From Spirosoma panaciterrae DSM 21099 (GTDB lineage Bacteria > Bacteroidota > Bacteroidia > Cytophagales > Spirosomataceae): a stretch of DNA of 64,000 nt. This document shows, one piece after another, positions 35,884 to 45,007 of this stretch. The stretch is from positions 62,001 to 126,000 of the forward strand of contig NZ_KB893183.1 of the NCBI RefSeq assembly GCF_000374025.1, read 5' to 3'. Under the pieces are notes generated by a model, which did not search any database, had not been told where the DNA came from, and worked only from the letters and a program-made list of their open reading frames with translations. The translations under genes and the position numbers were made by a program. Within the stretch, counting starts at the first letter, position 1; every line of letters begins with the position of its first letter.

Positions 35884-37100
35884 AACTTAATGGCTGCTAA
35901 GGCATACCGTTGGAAACTTCGTTCTCGCGCCCCATCGACATATTTTTGTTCAGCAGTCCGCTGAACCGCTTCAAACATTAATTCGTCGCCCTTCTGACGT
36001 AGCTCAGCCGCTTTTACGTAAAGATCGATGGCCCCTTTTTGATTGGCGATCCGTTCACCGGTCGTCATGCGAAGACTGGTTGCGGCCGAAGATGTACCAA
36101 AGGCCGCAGCGCCGGTCGATGGATCTTGCGAAAAAGCTCCATAATTCACGCCTGAACTTCCTTGAAAGGAAGCCATCGCCGTTTTAAGAGCATCAGCCTG
36201 CGCACGGGCAATCATATTCTGGACCTGGAGTTCCATCATTTTTTGGTCAGGTCCTTTAAACAAATCGCCAATCGCCTGTAGAAGCCCCCCCGTTCCTGTC
36301 CCTCCTGATTGAAGTTGTAGCATATTCTGCATCGCACCATCATTCCAGGTATTGTCAAATGAAAAAGGATCATTGAAGACATCGCCATTCGCTAAGGAGC
36401 CGGTGCTAAAAAGGCCTTTATTGGCGACCATCAGGGGCGTACCTTTGATGTCACCTTTTACGGCCAGATTCATAGCGAAAGCTTTTTTCTCGATCTCCTC
36501 GGCCATTTTATAATAGACGAGCGCCTGCTGGATCTTGCGTTTCTGCATAACGGTCTGTAGGCCATAGGTCCGATTCAGCGTATTCCGCTTTACTTCAAAA
36601 TATTCCCCCAAATCCGCGACCTCAGCCTGACTTTCGGCGGTTCTACCCGTTTGGATGTAATCGTACAATTTCATGCCATCTGTTTCCTTCAAGTCCTGAT
36701 TACTTTGAACAATACTGAAAATATAGGCCTGATCCCATAAAAGCGGCTGGATGTATTCATTGTAAGGAACCTTTGAATACCCACCGAAGGTATCCAGTTT
36801 GCCAACGTCCGAAAATTTATTGAATCGGGCAGCAATGTTGAGAAAATCGTCTGCTGTCCGTAACAGGTTTTCAATTTCAATCTCTGTTTCAAGCAAGGCA
36901 CTGGTATTCTGTCGGGTACCATTGTTAATGGTATTCCCTTTTTGTAATTCACCAAGTTGTTTTTTTGCCTTATCAACCAGATTCTTAAGTTCAATTAATC
37001 GTTGAATGGCTGTCACGTCGATGGCGATTTGCGCGTTGACGGATCTGGTGATCAACATGCAGAAAGAAAGTACACCTGCTAAAATGATTTTCCGTTTCAT
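35880..37100 (-). CDS. Exported VirB5/TrbJ-like conjugation protein
   Basis: 406 aa with a clear signal peptide (IILAGVLSFCMLITRSVNAQ). The mature part is mainly helical, with a coiled-coil-like start (LIELKNLVDKAKKQLGELQK), a Gly/Ser-rich middle, and a helical end (AELRQKGDELMFEAVQRTAE). Helical exported proteins at this place in transfer operons are usually VirB5/TrbJ analogues, thought to act at the pilus tip or in the periplasm. I cannot tie it to a named family with certainty. It lies between TraM and the lipoprotein gene. Confidence 0.65.
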   Translation of the reverse strand: MKRKIILAGVLSFCMLITRSVNAQIAIDVTAIQRLIELKNLVDKAKKQLGELQKGNTINNGTRQNTSALLETEIEIENLLRTADDFLNIAARFNKFSDVGKLDTFGGYSKVPYNEYIQPLLWDQAYIFSIVQSNQDLKETDGMKLYDYIQTGRTAESQAEVADLGEYFEVKRNTLNRTYGLQTVMQKRKIQQALVYYKMAEEIEKKAFAMNLAVKGDIKGTPLMVANKGLFSTGSLANGDVFNDPFSFDNTWNDGAMQNMLQLQSGGTGTGGLLQAIGDLFKGPDQKMMELQVQNMIARAQADALKTAMASFQGSSGVNYGAFSQDPSTGAAAFGTSSAATSLRMTTGERIANQKGAIDLYVKAAELRQKGDELMFEAVQRTAEQKYVDGARERSFQRYALAAIKL

Positions 37101-37111
37101 GATCTTGATTT

Positions 37112-38281
37112 CTATTTAGTTGATTTGAAAAAAACCTGGTAGCCATCCTGAATTTCTACCTGTTGTATTGAGCGTTGGCGGCTGCCAGATGTAACGGCGT
37201 TGGCAATTCCACGAGCTGCTGAAGACCCAAGCGAACCTACTACACCCAACGCCGAACTATAGGGTATATACGTCGAAGCGCTACTGACGGCATCGTTAAC
37301 AGTTGAGCCGCCGACCTGACGCATATTGTCATTGACATAATCATAATTGTAGGTAATACCTGTCTGATAATCGGTATCAACACACATCAAATCAACGGGT
37401 AACTTCTGACCCGCTATCATACGGGCCGGTACCTGAAATTGAATTCGCCCGGAGCCTAAGTAAGCCACCGCCGTTAAAATGGTATTACGGGGTATATATA
37501 CACTTTGAAAGGTTACAGCTTCCGTGGTACGAAAGCGAACTTTTCCGCCCGTTCGTATCATTTGCTTGCCGTAAACAGCCGCAGGAATATAGCGTACTCC
37601 GTCAACCTCTTTGCTGGAGCTGACCACCGATGGTGTAGCTGAAGGACGCGATTCAGAAGCAGTAACTGATTCTGCCGAGGTGACATGAACTGTATTAAAC
37701 GGATCGTCATTCAGGGCAACATCCCTTGACTGTTGGCGCTTAGGATAATGTTTTCGAGCAGCTATTCTTACTTTAGAAGGAGTGGCTACTGATGAATCTT
37801 TTTTGATTGCCTGAACAGGGATGGGCAGAGTTGTCTTTAGTTGAGCTGTATCAAGGAGTTTTTTCGACGGGAGTTGACCGACCGGTTTGTAATTCCATTT
37901 ACGGGCTATATAGTTTACATCAGGATTTGCTGATTGCCCATTCAGGTTGTTGTTATTGATTTCAGCCTCAACGGAACTAACCATACTCGATTTTCCTGTA
38001 CTGGTTTTTACGGTTTTATACAGATTTGGGTCATCTGGAGTTACTCGCAGTCCTCTTAGCCCCAAACTGACCGTTCGTAAACCGAACAAAGCACCGGCGA
38101 TTAAAACGAGTGCCAACAGGATAAGCAAGGTCATCTTGTTTTTTGCCGCTATTGCGCGGGCCTTTTGAACCCGTTGGTCTGGATAATCCCCTAACGAGCT
38201 ATCTGCCGTTGGAGGATTCGGTTTCATCTCGGGTCGTTTTCGAATCCCCAGAATGCCTAATAGTTTGGCTTGGAGTGTCAT
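37112..38281 (-). CDS. traM: Conjugative transfer protein TraM (VirB10-like)
   Basis: Spans the periplasm and forms the channel scaffold. 389 aa: a cytoplasmic start (residues 1-48), a membrane helix (MTLLILLALVLIAGALFGLR, about 49-68), a low-complexity linker, and the conserved C-terminal VirB10-like domain (about 225-389: VRYIPAAVYGKQMIRTGGKV, RFRTTEAVTFQSVYIPRNTI, TAVAYLGSGRIQFQVPARMI). The domain order fits Bacteroidetes TraM. It follows TraN by 18 bp. In CTnDOT-type clusters TraM precedes TraN, so here the order is swapped. Confidence 0.85.
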   Translation of the reverse strand: MTLQAKLLGILGIRKRPEMKPNPPTADSSLGDYPDQRVQKARAIAAKNKMTLLILLALVLIAGALFGLRTVSLGLRGLRVTPDDPNLYKTVKTSTGKSSMVSSVEAEINNNNLNGQSANPDVNYIARKWNYKPVGQLPSKKLLDTAQLKTTLPIPVQAIKKDSSVATPSKVRIAARKHYPKRQQSRDVALNDDPFNTVHVTSAESVTASESRPSATPSVVSSSKEVDGVRYIPAAVYGKQMIRTGGKVRFRTTEAVTFQSVYIPRNTILTAVAYLGSGRIQFQVPARMIAGQKLPVDLMCVDTDYQTGITYNYDYVNDNMRQVGGSTVNDAVSSASTYIPYSSALGVVGSLGSSAARGIANAVTSGSRQRSIQQVEIQDGYQVFFKSTK

Positions 38282-38299
38282 ATTGGAAACAGGTTGGAG

Positions 38300-39085
38300 T
38301 TACAACAAGGGGGCTTTCATGATTTTTTGAGCAGGTACTTCCAGAGTGACGACCCTGGCACCTACTTTTTCCCGGAAGATGATTTCCAGATAGCCATCTT
38401 CCGTGGTGGAGTAGAGCGGAAGGGAATAATAAAACGCTTCCGTCCGCCCCGCTTCAATTCGGGCGGGTTCTAGCCGATCATCCGGTTTCATTTCCTCAAA
38501 TTGTGGAGCGACCTTGTTGCGCAGTCGACGGGGTAATTTTTCCTTGTAGGTGAACGAAACGATGTCCAGTACGTAGGCAACTGTGGTCGTATTGTGAAAA
38601 GCAATCTTTAAATAGGTGCGTTCGGCATCGTTAAAAAGCTGTACACATTCCAGATCAATCCCGTCCTTCTCTTCCCGAATATGGGTATTTGGCTTGATTA
38701 CCTTCATCCGGGTAAGCTTCGAACTCGCCGGAGCTACCGTTGATGAAAGCTGATTAGACCTGGTATTTCCCTCATCCAATACCCGGTAATCATAAAAGCT
38801 TTTTAATGGGTTTCGCTCGTATCGAATGTAACCGGTAAACAGCCTGGACCCCGCTTGAATTAATAAGGTAGTCGGTGTCGCATTGGGCGCTAACGCTTTT
38901 AAAAAAAGCATACGTTCGTTTTCCACCTTACCCACGTAGGCTTTCGTTCCCAGGTTTACCAAGCTAATTGGCTCGTCAAAAATGACGTAGCTCGTTCCTT
39001 CGACAGAGACAGTGATCGTGTCTAAATGCTGCGCTGTGGCCGGAAGCAGGATGGACCAAAACGCCAGTGTCCATAGGATATTCAT
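38300..39085 (-). CDS. traN: Conjugative transfer protein TraN (VirB9-like)
   Basis: Exported 261-aa protein with an N-terminal signal peptide (ILWTLAFWSILLPATAQHLD). The body is beta-rich: YVIFDEPISLVNLGTKAYVG near the N-terminus and TYLKIAFHNTTTVAYVLDIV in the middle are typical of Bacteroidetes TraN, which is the VirB9 counterpart binding TraM in the outer-membrane core complex. Its ATG overlaps the end of traK (TGATG), so translation is coupled. Confidence 0.83.
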   Translation of the reverse strand: MNILWTLAFWSILLPATAQHLDTITVSVEGTSYVIFDEPISLVNLGTKAYVGKVENERMLFLKALAPNATPTTLLIQAGSRLFTGYIRYERNPLKSFYDYRVLDEGNTRSNQLSSTVAPASSKLTRMKVIKPNTHIREEKDGIDLECVQLFNDAERTYLKIAFHNTTTVAYVLDIVSFTYKEKLPRRLRNKVAPQFEEMKPDDRLEPARIEAGRTEAFYYSLPLYSTTEDGYLEIIFREKVGARVVTLEVPAQKIMKAPLL

Positions 39086-39711
39086 CAGGGTTCTCGTTTT
39101 GGGTTGTATTCAATGAAATTGAACTCTTTAATCTGTAATCCGAATGGATTATCCTCGGAGCGGTACGTCTGAATCAGATTGAACTTGGCTGCGATCGGGA
39201 CGTATTGAACTTCGTCGGGATAAAGTACCTTCTGCTGCGTGTAGACAATACCCGTATACGGTTGGGAGGACACATTGACTGTGACGCTATCAATTTGCAG
39301 TTCCGTTCGAATCGAATAACGGTTATAATTCTCCAGGACTTTGCCTTCCCGAAACGTCTGATAAATGGCTAATCCATCCTGCCGGTTAATTAGCTTAAAG
39401 GCCAGATCGATGCGGTCTTTAAAGGTTTCCGCATCATGGCTGAACATCAGGCGCATAAAGTTTTTTATGTGATTTCGGGCTTCATACACCGAAGGAGTAG
39501 CGGTGGGCGATTCAACCGCAGCCGTCGTACCTTTATCTGAAACGACGTATACTGTTTGGCGAGCTTCCTTTAAACTAGTCGAATAGGTCCATCCCCAAAA
39601 GGCATTGGAAATAAATAAAAGTAAGACTGTAACGATTGTAATCCATTTCAGAGCCGTAAATGCCTTACTAAAATTGACGGCCACACCGAGTTTATTCGTT
39701 TCTGTTACCAT
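39085..39711 (-). CDS. traK: Conjugative transfer protein TraK (VirB8-like)
   Basis: Inner-membrane assembly factor of about 208 aa. One membrane helix near the N-terminus (ITIVTVLLLFISNAFWGWTY, about 25-45) precedes a periplasmic NTF2-like VirB8 domain (EARNHIKNFMRLMFSHDAET, LIQTYRSEDNPFGLQIKEFN). I use the ATG at 39711, ten bases after the TraJ stop; an upstream GTG at 39738 would overlap TraJ and add nine residues. Family and operon place agree. Confidence 0.85.
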   Translation of the reverse strand: MVTETNKLGVAVNFSKAFTALKWITIVTVLLLFISNAFWGWTYSTSLKEARQTVYVVSDKGTTAAVESPTATPSVYEARNHIKNFMRLMFSHDAETFKDRIDLAFKLINRQDGLAIYQTFREGKVLENYNRYSIRTELQIDSVTVNVSSQPYTGIVYTQQKVLYPDEVQYVPIAAKFNLIQTYRSEDNPFGLQIKEFNFIEYNPKREP

Positions 39712-39721
39712 GATTGCTCGT

Positions 39722-40681
39722 TTAGGCTGTTTGATCACTGCTTTCTAGCATTTTTTGGCGTTCACGCTGCTGCTGTTTTCGTTTGTCACGATCCTGACGA
39801 TAATCATTCAGAGCTTTGTTGGCCGCTCCACCCGCCATCATGGCCGCTGAACCCGCAGCACCCTGTGCTGCACGTAGAAATGACGCTGATGCCGCACTGC
39901 CAATAAAGAAGGAGGTTAACAGGGGGACACTTAAGTACATGAGAATAACAGCTCCATTAATGACTAAGACGTCAAGGACGGCTGAGGCTTCGGAGAGCGT
40001 TGTTCCTGTTGGAATATCGAATTCCTGAATAAAACCGGCCATGATGGCATCCAGAATGGACAGGGTTAAACCCCAAAGTGATGTAGAGATAAAGATGCGC
40101 AGCCAGTGGCCAATGGTTCCACCAAAGCCTGGAATAGTGGCTATGGTAAAGGCAACCGGCCCACAGGCTAAGGTAAAGGCCAAGAGCATACTTTTTATCC
40201 GCTCAACAAACAGCCGGACTATCATCGCTAAGCCATTTTCAACGGCCAGAATCAACCAGGTAAAAAACGACGTGGCATCGTCGAAGGGCACTTTGACGTT
40301 CGGAAAGGAAAATTCAGACGTATGTTTCTTTAAATAACCCGTCTCTGAGAGTGTGTTTAAAGACTTTAAAATATCTGTACTGCTATCAATTCCTGTTAAG
40401 CTTGTGAACCACAGGGTAGCGTCATAAATGGCGTAAACTAAAGGGGAGTAAGCGGCCAGGCAAATCCATATGGCTATCACTTTGATGATAGCTGATGGAT
40501 CAAACCGCATATCGCCAAAATACATTTTGGCCAGCGAAATCACCACGTGTAGAAAGAGCATGAGTGGAATGAACGTAAGGCATTTCGTAGCCATCCCGTC
40601 AATAATTTTCTGAGCCGCGCGAAAGAAAATTTCGCCTATGTTGTAGGAAGCCTGAAGCAGAATTAATCCGGCCATGTTCAT
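39722..40681 (-). CDS. traJ: Conjugative transfer protein TraJ (VirB6-like)
   Basis: Polytopic inner-membrane channel protein, 319 aa. About five or six membrane helices: FIPLMLFLHVVISLAKMYFG, AIIKVIAIWICLAAYSPLVY, TWLILAVENGLAMIVRLFVE, LLAFTLACGPVAFTIATIPG, and GAVILMYLSVPLLTSFFIGS. An Ala/Gly-rich segment (AAQGAAGSAAMMAGGAANKA) and a highly charged cytoplasmic tail rich in R/K/Q follow. This layout is that of TraJ. Its ATG overlaps the VirB4 stop by four bases. Confidence 0.85.
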   Translation of the reverse strand: MNMAGLILLQASYNIGEIFFRAAQKIIDGMATKCLTFIPLMLFLHVVISLAKMYFGDMRFDPSAIIKVIAIWICLAAYSPLVYAIYDATLWFTSLTGIDSSTDILKSLNTLSETGYLKKHTSEFSFPNVKVPFDDATSFFTWLILAVENGLAMIVRLFVERIKSMLLAFTLACGPVAFTIATIPGFGGTIGHWLRIFISTSLWGLTLSILDAIMAGFIQEFDIPTGTTLSEASAVLDVLVINGAVILMYLSVPLLTSFFIGSAASASFLRAAQGAAGSAAMMAGGAANKALNDYRQDRDKRKQQQRERQKMLESSDQTA

Positions 40682-43116
40682 AGTTTTCCCGTTTTTTTAA
40701 GTTCGACAAATTGTTGGATAGCCGCGTAAATGTCCCCGTATTCAGCTGTGAGCTGTCGCAATGTTTCTCGTTCCTGGGGCTTTGAGGTGGAAACGGCCTG
40801 GACGGCAAATGGAGCTTCTAAGCGGAATACCTTACCGTATTCACCTTGCTTTAAAAAGATTTCCCGGTAGTGCTTGTCAAGTTGTAGCGAGAGCACTTTA
40901 TCTTTTTCGTGCTGGGTGAAGGCCAGCTCTTTGGAAAGCACATCAATTTCTTCCGTATCGGTGTGGCGTAGAATGTATTTGGTCGATGCATTTACTTTGA
41001 TGGCCTTACCGATCGGAGAGGTGATGATTTCATTAATACCCTGGGTAATAATGGTCATACTGCCGTTGTTCTTCCGAATCGTGCGGTACATCAATTCAAT
41101 AAAGTCGGTCATGGTGTCCGAAAGCATTGACCAAGCTTCGTCCATATAGATCCATTTATTGATTTTGGGATAGCGTGCTAGCTGATCGGCAGCTAATTCG
41201 GTAATGAGCATGCCCACAACGGGGTAAAGAATAGGGTTCGTTTTGATTTTTTTCATGTCGAAAATAATCAGCTTCTGTTCCGCTAAATCCTCGTACTCAT
41301 CCGAGTTTAAGACCTCCTTATAGTGCCCGATGGCGAAGGGTTTTAGGCACAATAAGAACTCGTCAAAATGAAAAGATCCGGCCTGCTTCTGATACTCCCG
41401 ATCCGCACTGCTTGAATCCATATAGTCTATTATGTATTCATAAAAGCCAGCTAAAGAAGGTACCGTAATCGCTGAATCTGTAGCTAAGGACTGCTTGTTG
41501 TAGTGTACGTAATAGAGTAAAAGCAACTCGTTTAGGACAGACCGTTCTGACTGCCGAACGGTGCCGTTCTGCCCTTTCCAAATAACAGTTAATAAATTCG
41601 TTAGAAAATTATTTTTATCGCCATTCAGAACGAACGTTCCATCTGGATTTCGCTCCACTAAAAAGGGGTTGAATTTTAGCGGTCGCTCGGGGTCGTACTC
41701 AAAATATTTGCCGCCGAGCGCAATAGATGCACTGAGGTAGGTGCCGCCCACATCAATGATGATTTGTGGTTCGCCCCGGTCAAATCGTTGCAGGATAAAC
41801 CAGGCCATCGTAAAGGATTTACCACTCCCCGTCGGCCCGATTACCAGGGCATTTTGATTCTCTAATTCGGTATTAAACAGATTGACTAAAACTGGAACCC
41901 CAAAGCGATCACACAGTAAATCACCTTTCACATCCGAAGTGTATTTGGTCAAAAAATTTAGATAGGCGGCCCCATTATCGCCCGTCATCGTCAGCCACCG
42001 GTAGTTTTGGTCGGAGTTGCCGGGTGCGTTGGCAATGAATAGATTAGCCGTATCCATGCTTTCAATAAAACAGTCCGATGAACCCATTTCCCGGAAAGCA
42101 GCCACGGTACGCTGGATATGACGTTCCAGCTCTGAGGTGTTTCCCCCATAGAGAATGACGCTAACGGAAGTCGAAACAATGTTTTTATTTTCACTACGGA
42201 CTTCTTCAGTAAAGTCAAGGATTTCTTCCCGCTTGATTCGATTATCCTGCGTCATCATAAAGTCGAGGTTCTGAATGACCTTTGCCGTTGTGTCCATGTC
42301 GGATAAGATCTTTTCTTTATTCATGATCTTTATCGACACGCTTAGTACATGCGGGAAGTAGAGGTAATTGGTCAGTGGATACAACCAGGGCGACATTATG
42401 TTTCTGGCATTGCGCGCGAAGGGCTCCAGCGGACTACCCTGACCAGACATCGTGATCACATTCACCCGCTTTTCACCAATGGCCGCATGGGTTGAAGAAG
42501 GGGAGAACGTTCTTAACGCATCGGTTGGCTGATAATCCTTGTCAAACTCCAGGTTATAATATTGCAGATAGAGGTTTTGTAAACCTTCATCATCCAGGCG
42601 ATTGAACGAAATACCATCAAACGAAGCCAGCGTGGTCGTAAAATCGGCCGCTACCTGCTCAATTGCAGCTTGTCGGTCCTCAATTCGGTCAAACGGATTT
42701 TTCGTTAAACTCCGACCTAGGGCAAATAAGGTATTGGCTGCATTGCGATCCCGTTCGAGTTCGGGTCCTATGCTGATCAGCAGATAGCCATCATGGAGTA
42801 ATAGTTGTCGTTCGGAAAAATGCTCGATGGTTCGGCGCTGAAAGTAGGTTTTGTCACGGGTTGAAACCTGATACTCCTTGAAATAATAGGCGTCAAGCTT
42901 TTGAACAATAGTTCCTTCTGGTAGTACTTTCAATGCGCCGAAAAGAAGGGTATTCAAATAATCGTACTGCTTAGCGGACAGCTTTTCGGCCTCAATACCA
43001 TTGACTGAAAATCCAACTGCCACCCGGCCATCTTTTAAAATAAGTTGGTTCGATTCTACCGAAAAGATGGGTATAATCTCATCAACTGTTTTTGTGTTGT
43101 TGTCGACGCTGAACAT
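40678..43116 (-). CDS. traG: VirB4-family conjugation ATPase TraG
   Basis: Cytoplasmic ATPase powering channel and pilus assembly, about 812 aa. The N-terminal VirB4 domain starts EIIPIFSVESNQLILKDGRV. The C-terminal RecA-like domain has Walker A VIGPTGSGKSFTMAW (about 424-438) and Walker B WIYMDEAWSMLSD (about 654-666), with a later sensor-like stretch GSMTIITQGINEIITSPIG. I take the ATG at 43116; the TTG at 43137 would extend it by seven residues. The start lies inside the end of the upstream traF gene, so translation is coupled. Confidence 0.93.
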   Translation of the reverse strand: MFSVDNNTKTVDEIIPIFSVESNQLILKDGRVAVGFSVNGIEAEKLSAKQYDYLNTLLFGALKVLPEGTIVQKLDAYYFKEYQVSTRDKTYFQRRTIEHFSERQLLLHDGYLLISIGPELERDRNAANTLFALGRSLTKNPFDRIEDRQAAIEQVAADFTTTLASFDGISFNRLDDEGLQNLYLQYYNLEFDKDYQPTDALRTFSPSSTHAAIGEKRVNVITMSGQGSPLEPFARNARNIMSPWLYPLTNYLYFPHVLSVSIKIMNKEKILSDMDTTAKVIQNLDFMMTQDNRIKREEILDFTEEVRSENKNIVSTSVSVILYGGNTSELERHIQRTVAAFREMGSSDCFIESMDTANLFIANAPGNSDQNYRWLTMTGDNGAAYLNFLTKYTSDVKGDLLCDRFGVPVLVNLFNTELENQNALVIGPTGSGKSFTMAWFILQRFDRGEPQIIIDVGGTYLSASIALGGKYFEYDPERPLKFNPFLVERNPDGTFVLNGDKNNFLTNLLTVIWKGQNGTVRQSERSVLNELLLLYYVHYNKQSLATDSAITVPSLAGFYEYIIDYMDSSSADREYQKQAGSFHFDEFLLCLKPFAIGHYKEVLNSDEYEDLAEQKLIIFDMKKIKTNPILYPVVGMLITELAADQLARYPKINKWIYMDEAWSMLSDTMTDFIELMYRTIRKNNGSMTIITQGINEIITSPIGKAIKVNASTKYILRHTDTEEIDVLSKELAFTQHEKDKVLSLQLDKHYREIFLKQGEYGKVFRLEAPFAVQAVSTSKPQERETLRQLTAEYGDIYAAIQQFVELKKTGKL

Positions 43117-43426
43117 GGGGTTGGTTGCGTTTATCAAGGAAACTTAACTTTTTCATCCAAATCCGTCTGGGCTGAAAGAAGTGATAGGAGAGCAAACTGA
43201 CGATGTATGAAGGGTGCTTGTTTTTTAGCCCATAGCGGACAATTCCTATGTATATGCCCATAGCTACAATGCCCGCAATGTTATACCAGACCGATATGGG
43301 AATAAACATGCGGAGGATGCCAATAAAGATCATGATCCCAAAAAATAAGGCCAGTGTGACGCCTAAATCGCGGATTTCAATGCCAAGAATCAGCGTCTTT
43401 TGTTCCAGTGATTTCCGTACTTCCAT
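43082..43426 (-). CDS. traF: Conjugative transfer protein TraF (VirB3-like, DUF4133)
   Basis: Small inner-membrane protein, about 114 aa, with two membrane helices (LGVTLALFFGIMIFIGILRM and VWYNIAGIVAMGIYIGIVRY), then YIVSLLSYHFFQPRRIW. The pair of helices and the position between the pilin-like gene and VirB4 match TraF/VirB3, although it is divergent. Using the ATG at 43426 overlaps the end of traE by eight bases; the TTG at 43471 is an alternative start. Confidence 0.75.
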   Translation of the reverse strand: MEVRKSLEQKTLILGIEIRDLGVTLALFFGIMIFIGILRMFIPISVWYNIAGIVAMGIYIGIVRYGLKNKHPSYIVSLLSYHFFQPRRIWMKKLSFLDKRNQPHVQRRQQHKNS

Positions 43427-43433
43427 CGCTAGC

Positions 43434-43790
43434 TTATCTAGGCTCAAAACCACCTGCTGAACTGCCCCCAACCGATGAGGTGATATCTTCTACAATGGTG
43501 TTAAAGCCGTACCAGAGAATTGCTCCTACGACAAGCATTAGTAAGTTTCGGGCCGCATTGGGGGAGTTGGAAATAAAACCCGCTACGGTTCGAATCAGGC
43601 CGACTACCATGAGTATGATAAAAAGTGCATTGGCTGCCGTTTGGATAATCTTGGCAATGTTTTTTACCGAACCCGATACTCCTGACTGTGCGTAAGCCTC
43701 GGGACCCAGGATAATCAGCCCAAAGGCAATGATAAAAAAGGCTACCGATCGCGTTACTTGCTGCGTACTTCTTTGTTCTGAGAGTAACAT
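43434..43790 (-). CDS. traE: Conjugative transfer protein TraE (VirB2-like pilin, DUF4134)
   Basis: 118 aa with a signal sequence ending AYAQ (VAFFIIAFGLIILGPEAYAQ) and two membrane helices (TAANALFIILMVVGLIRTVA, NLLMLVVGAILWYGF). This is the pattern of a VirB2-type pilin. It is first in the E-F-G-J run of transfer genes. A single helical hydrophobic pair with a small mature size fits the family. Confidence 0.8.
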   Translation of the reverse strand: MLLSEQRSTQQVTRSVAFFIIAFGLIILGPEAYAQSGVSGSVKNIAKIIQTAANALFIILMVVGLIRTVAGFISNSPNAARNLLMLVVGAILWYGFNTIVEDITSSVGGSSAGGFEPR

Positions 43791-43890
43791 AACGTGTTGT
43801 GTTTACAGGTGAATTAATTGATTAAGAAATCGAATGAAATTTTTATTTGGCTGATATTCAGTGATTGATAGTAAGGATCTGCATCAATGG

Positions 43891-44145
43891 TTAGGGCCGA
43901 ACTGGCATTTTTGTTATCCCTAGACGAGTGATAAAAGCCCTTGAATTTTTCGATGAGATATAGCTGAGTAAGTGGCCGGAAACTGAAAGGAAAAGGGCGG
44001 TAAACAGCACTGTACATACGCTGTCGATCAAAGCATCACCCATTGATTCTAGCACATCTATATAGGTGCTTTGCCATAGGAATCGATTGGGTAGGGGGCA
44101 GCTTGTTAGCCTTTTAGCATTCAGGATAAATAAACGGAGCATCAT
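43891..44145 (-). CDS. Doubtful short ORF upstream of traE
   Basis: The 376-bp gap 43791-44166 holds this 84-aa ORF (begins MMLRLFILNAKRLTSCPLPN) and an overlapping frame ending at 43814. Neither resembles a known transfer protein. Both have compositions that could be chance, and the gap may instead carry a decayed gene. I list it so the gap is accounted for. Confidence 0.2.
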   Translation of the reverse strand: MMLRLFILNAKRLTSCPLPNRFLWQSTYIDVLESMGDALIDSVCTVLFTALFLSVSGHLLSYISSKNSRAFITRLGITKMPVRP

Positions 44146-44166
44146 GCGTTTAGCTATGGTTTAGAG

Positions 44167-44814
44167 TTAGGATTGCGTTGTCTCCTTACGCTTGGGGCCA
44201 AAGTTTTTTAGGTTGGCCCTTAGTTTTTTTGCTTTCTCTTCGTCAAACTGACTTACCCCTTTTAGGGCCGTATTGATGGTTGCCAGCGGGCCTGATTCAA
44301 TGGACTTTGCGGGTTGATTGACTCCAGTATATCCAGCGTCGTGGGCGTGTGAATTGGACTGCGGTTCTTCTTTTTTTACCCCGCCGTTTTGGAACTTGCC
44401 GGTGATTGACGTGGCTACAGGTTCCTGCTTTGATAAAGCCTGGGTTTTCGCGCTTGGGTCATGTTCGTTATTTTTATCGGGTTGAAAGCGGTTAATCACT
44501 CGTTTACTGCCTTCATTGTAGGCCAGCGCGGAAACGTGCAGTAACTGCTTTTCACGCAAGCCGGTAATTTGGTATAGGCTACCACGCTGGCTGGTTGCCT
44601 GTAAATAGCTTGTCTGATTTCCTTTAAGAAGAGCCCAGGCGATGCCTGTGAACCAGAGTATAGCCCAAAAAACACCAAACCCGTCGTAAGAATCTCCAAT
44701 TGAAAAACTATAAAGATTGTGGAAGAAATTTATACCAAAATAAAAATAGAAAATGACTGGTATAGTTGCGATAGCAACAGGCCAATAAACTCCTATTTTA
44801 TTCTTTATAGTCAT
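44167..44814 (-). CDS. Hypothetical membrane protein, leading end of transfer operon
   Basis: 215 aa with two N-terminal membrane helices (about 12-33 and 45-62, the second FGVFWAILWFTGIAWALLKG) and a long charged cytoplasmic tail rich in Lys, Glu, Gln and Asn. It is divergent from the Toprim gene across a 193-bp AT-rich gap (44815-45007) that must hold the promoters for both directions. No family recognised. As the first gene of the leftward run it is likely element-specific and may regulate or scaffold transfer. Confidence 0.65.
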   Translation of the reverse strand: MTIKNKIGVYWPVAIATIPVIFYFYFGINFFHNLYSFSIGDSYDGFGVFWAILWFTGIAWALLKGNQTSYLQATSQRGSLYQITGLREKQLLHVSALAYNEGSKRVINRFQPDKNNEHDPSAKTQALSKQEPVATSITGKFQNGGVKKEEPQSNSHAHDAGYTGVNQPAKSIESGPLATINTALKGVSQFDEEKAKKLRANLKNFGPKRKETTQS

Positions 44815-45007
44815 ATTAAATATTATATTAATACAATTAAACTGAAAATTATGACATATTTAGCCCATTCTTTAGCAAGTATACCAAAAACTTCCTTAGA
44901 ATTGCATGCTACTTTTTTATACCATAATAAAAATATTTTTTTACTTTAAAAATGGTAGAAATAAGTAGCATTATTAAATGTTCCTACATTAATCCTAAGT
45001 AAGCTGT

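Noticed and set aside
43814-44017. A second short ORF in the gap upstream of traE
   Set aside because: It overlaps another weak ORF in a different frame, and neither has a convincing pattern or start.
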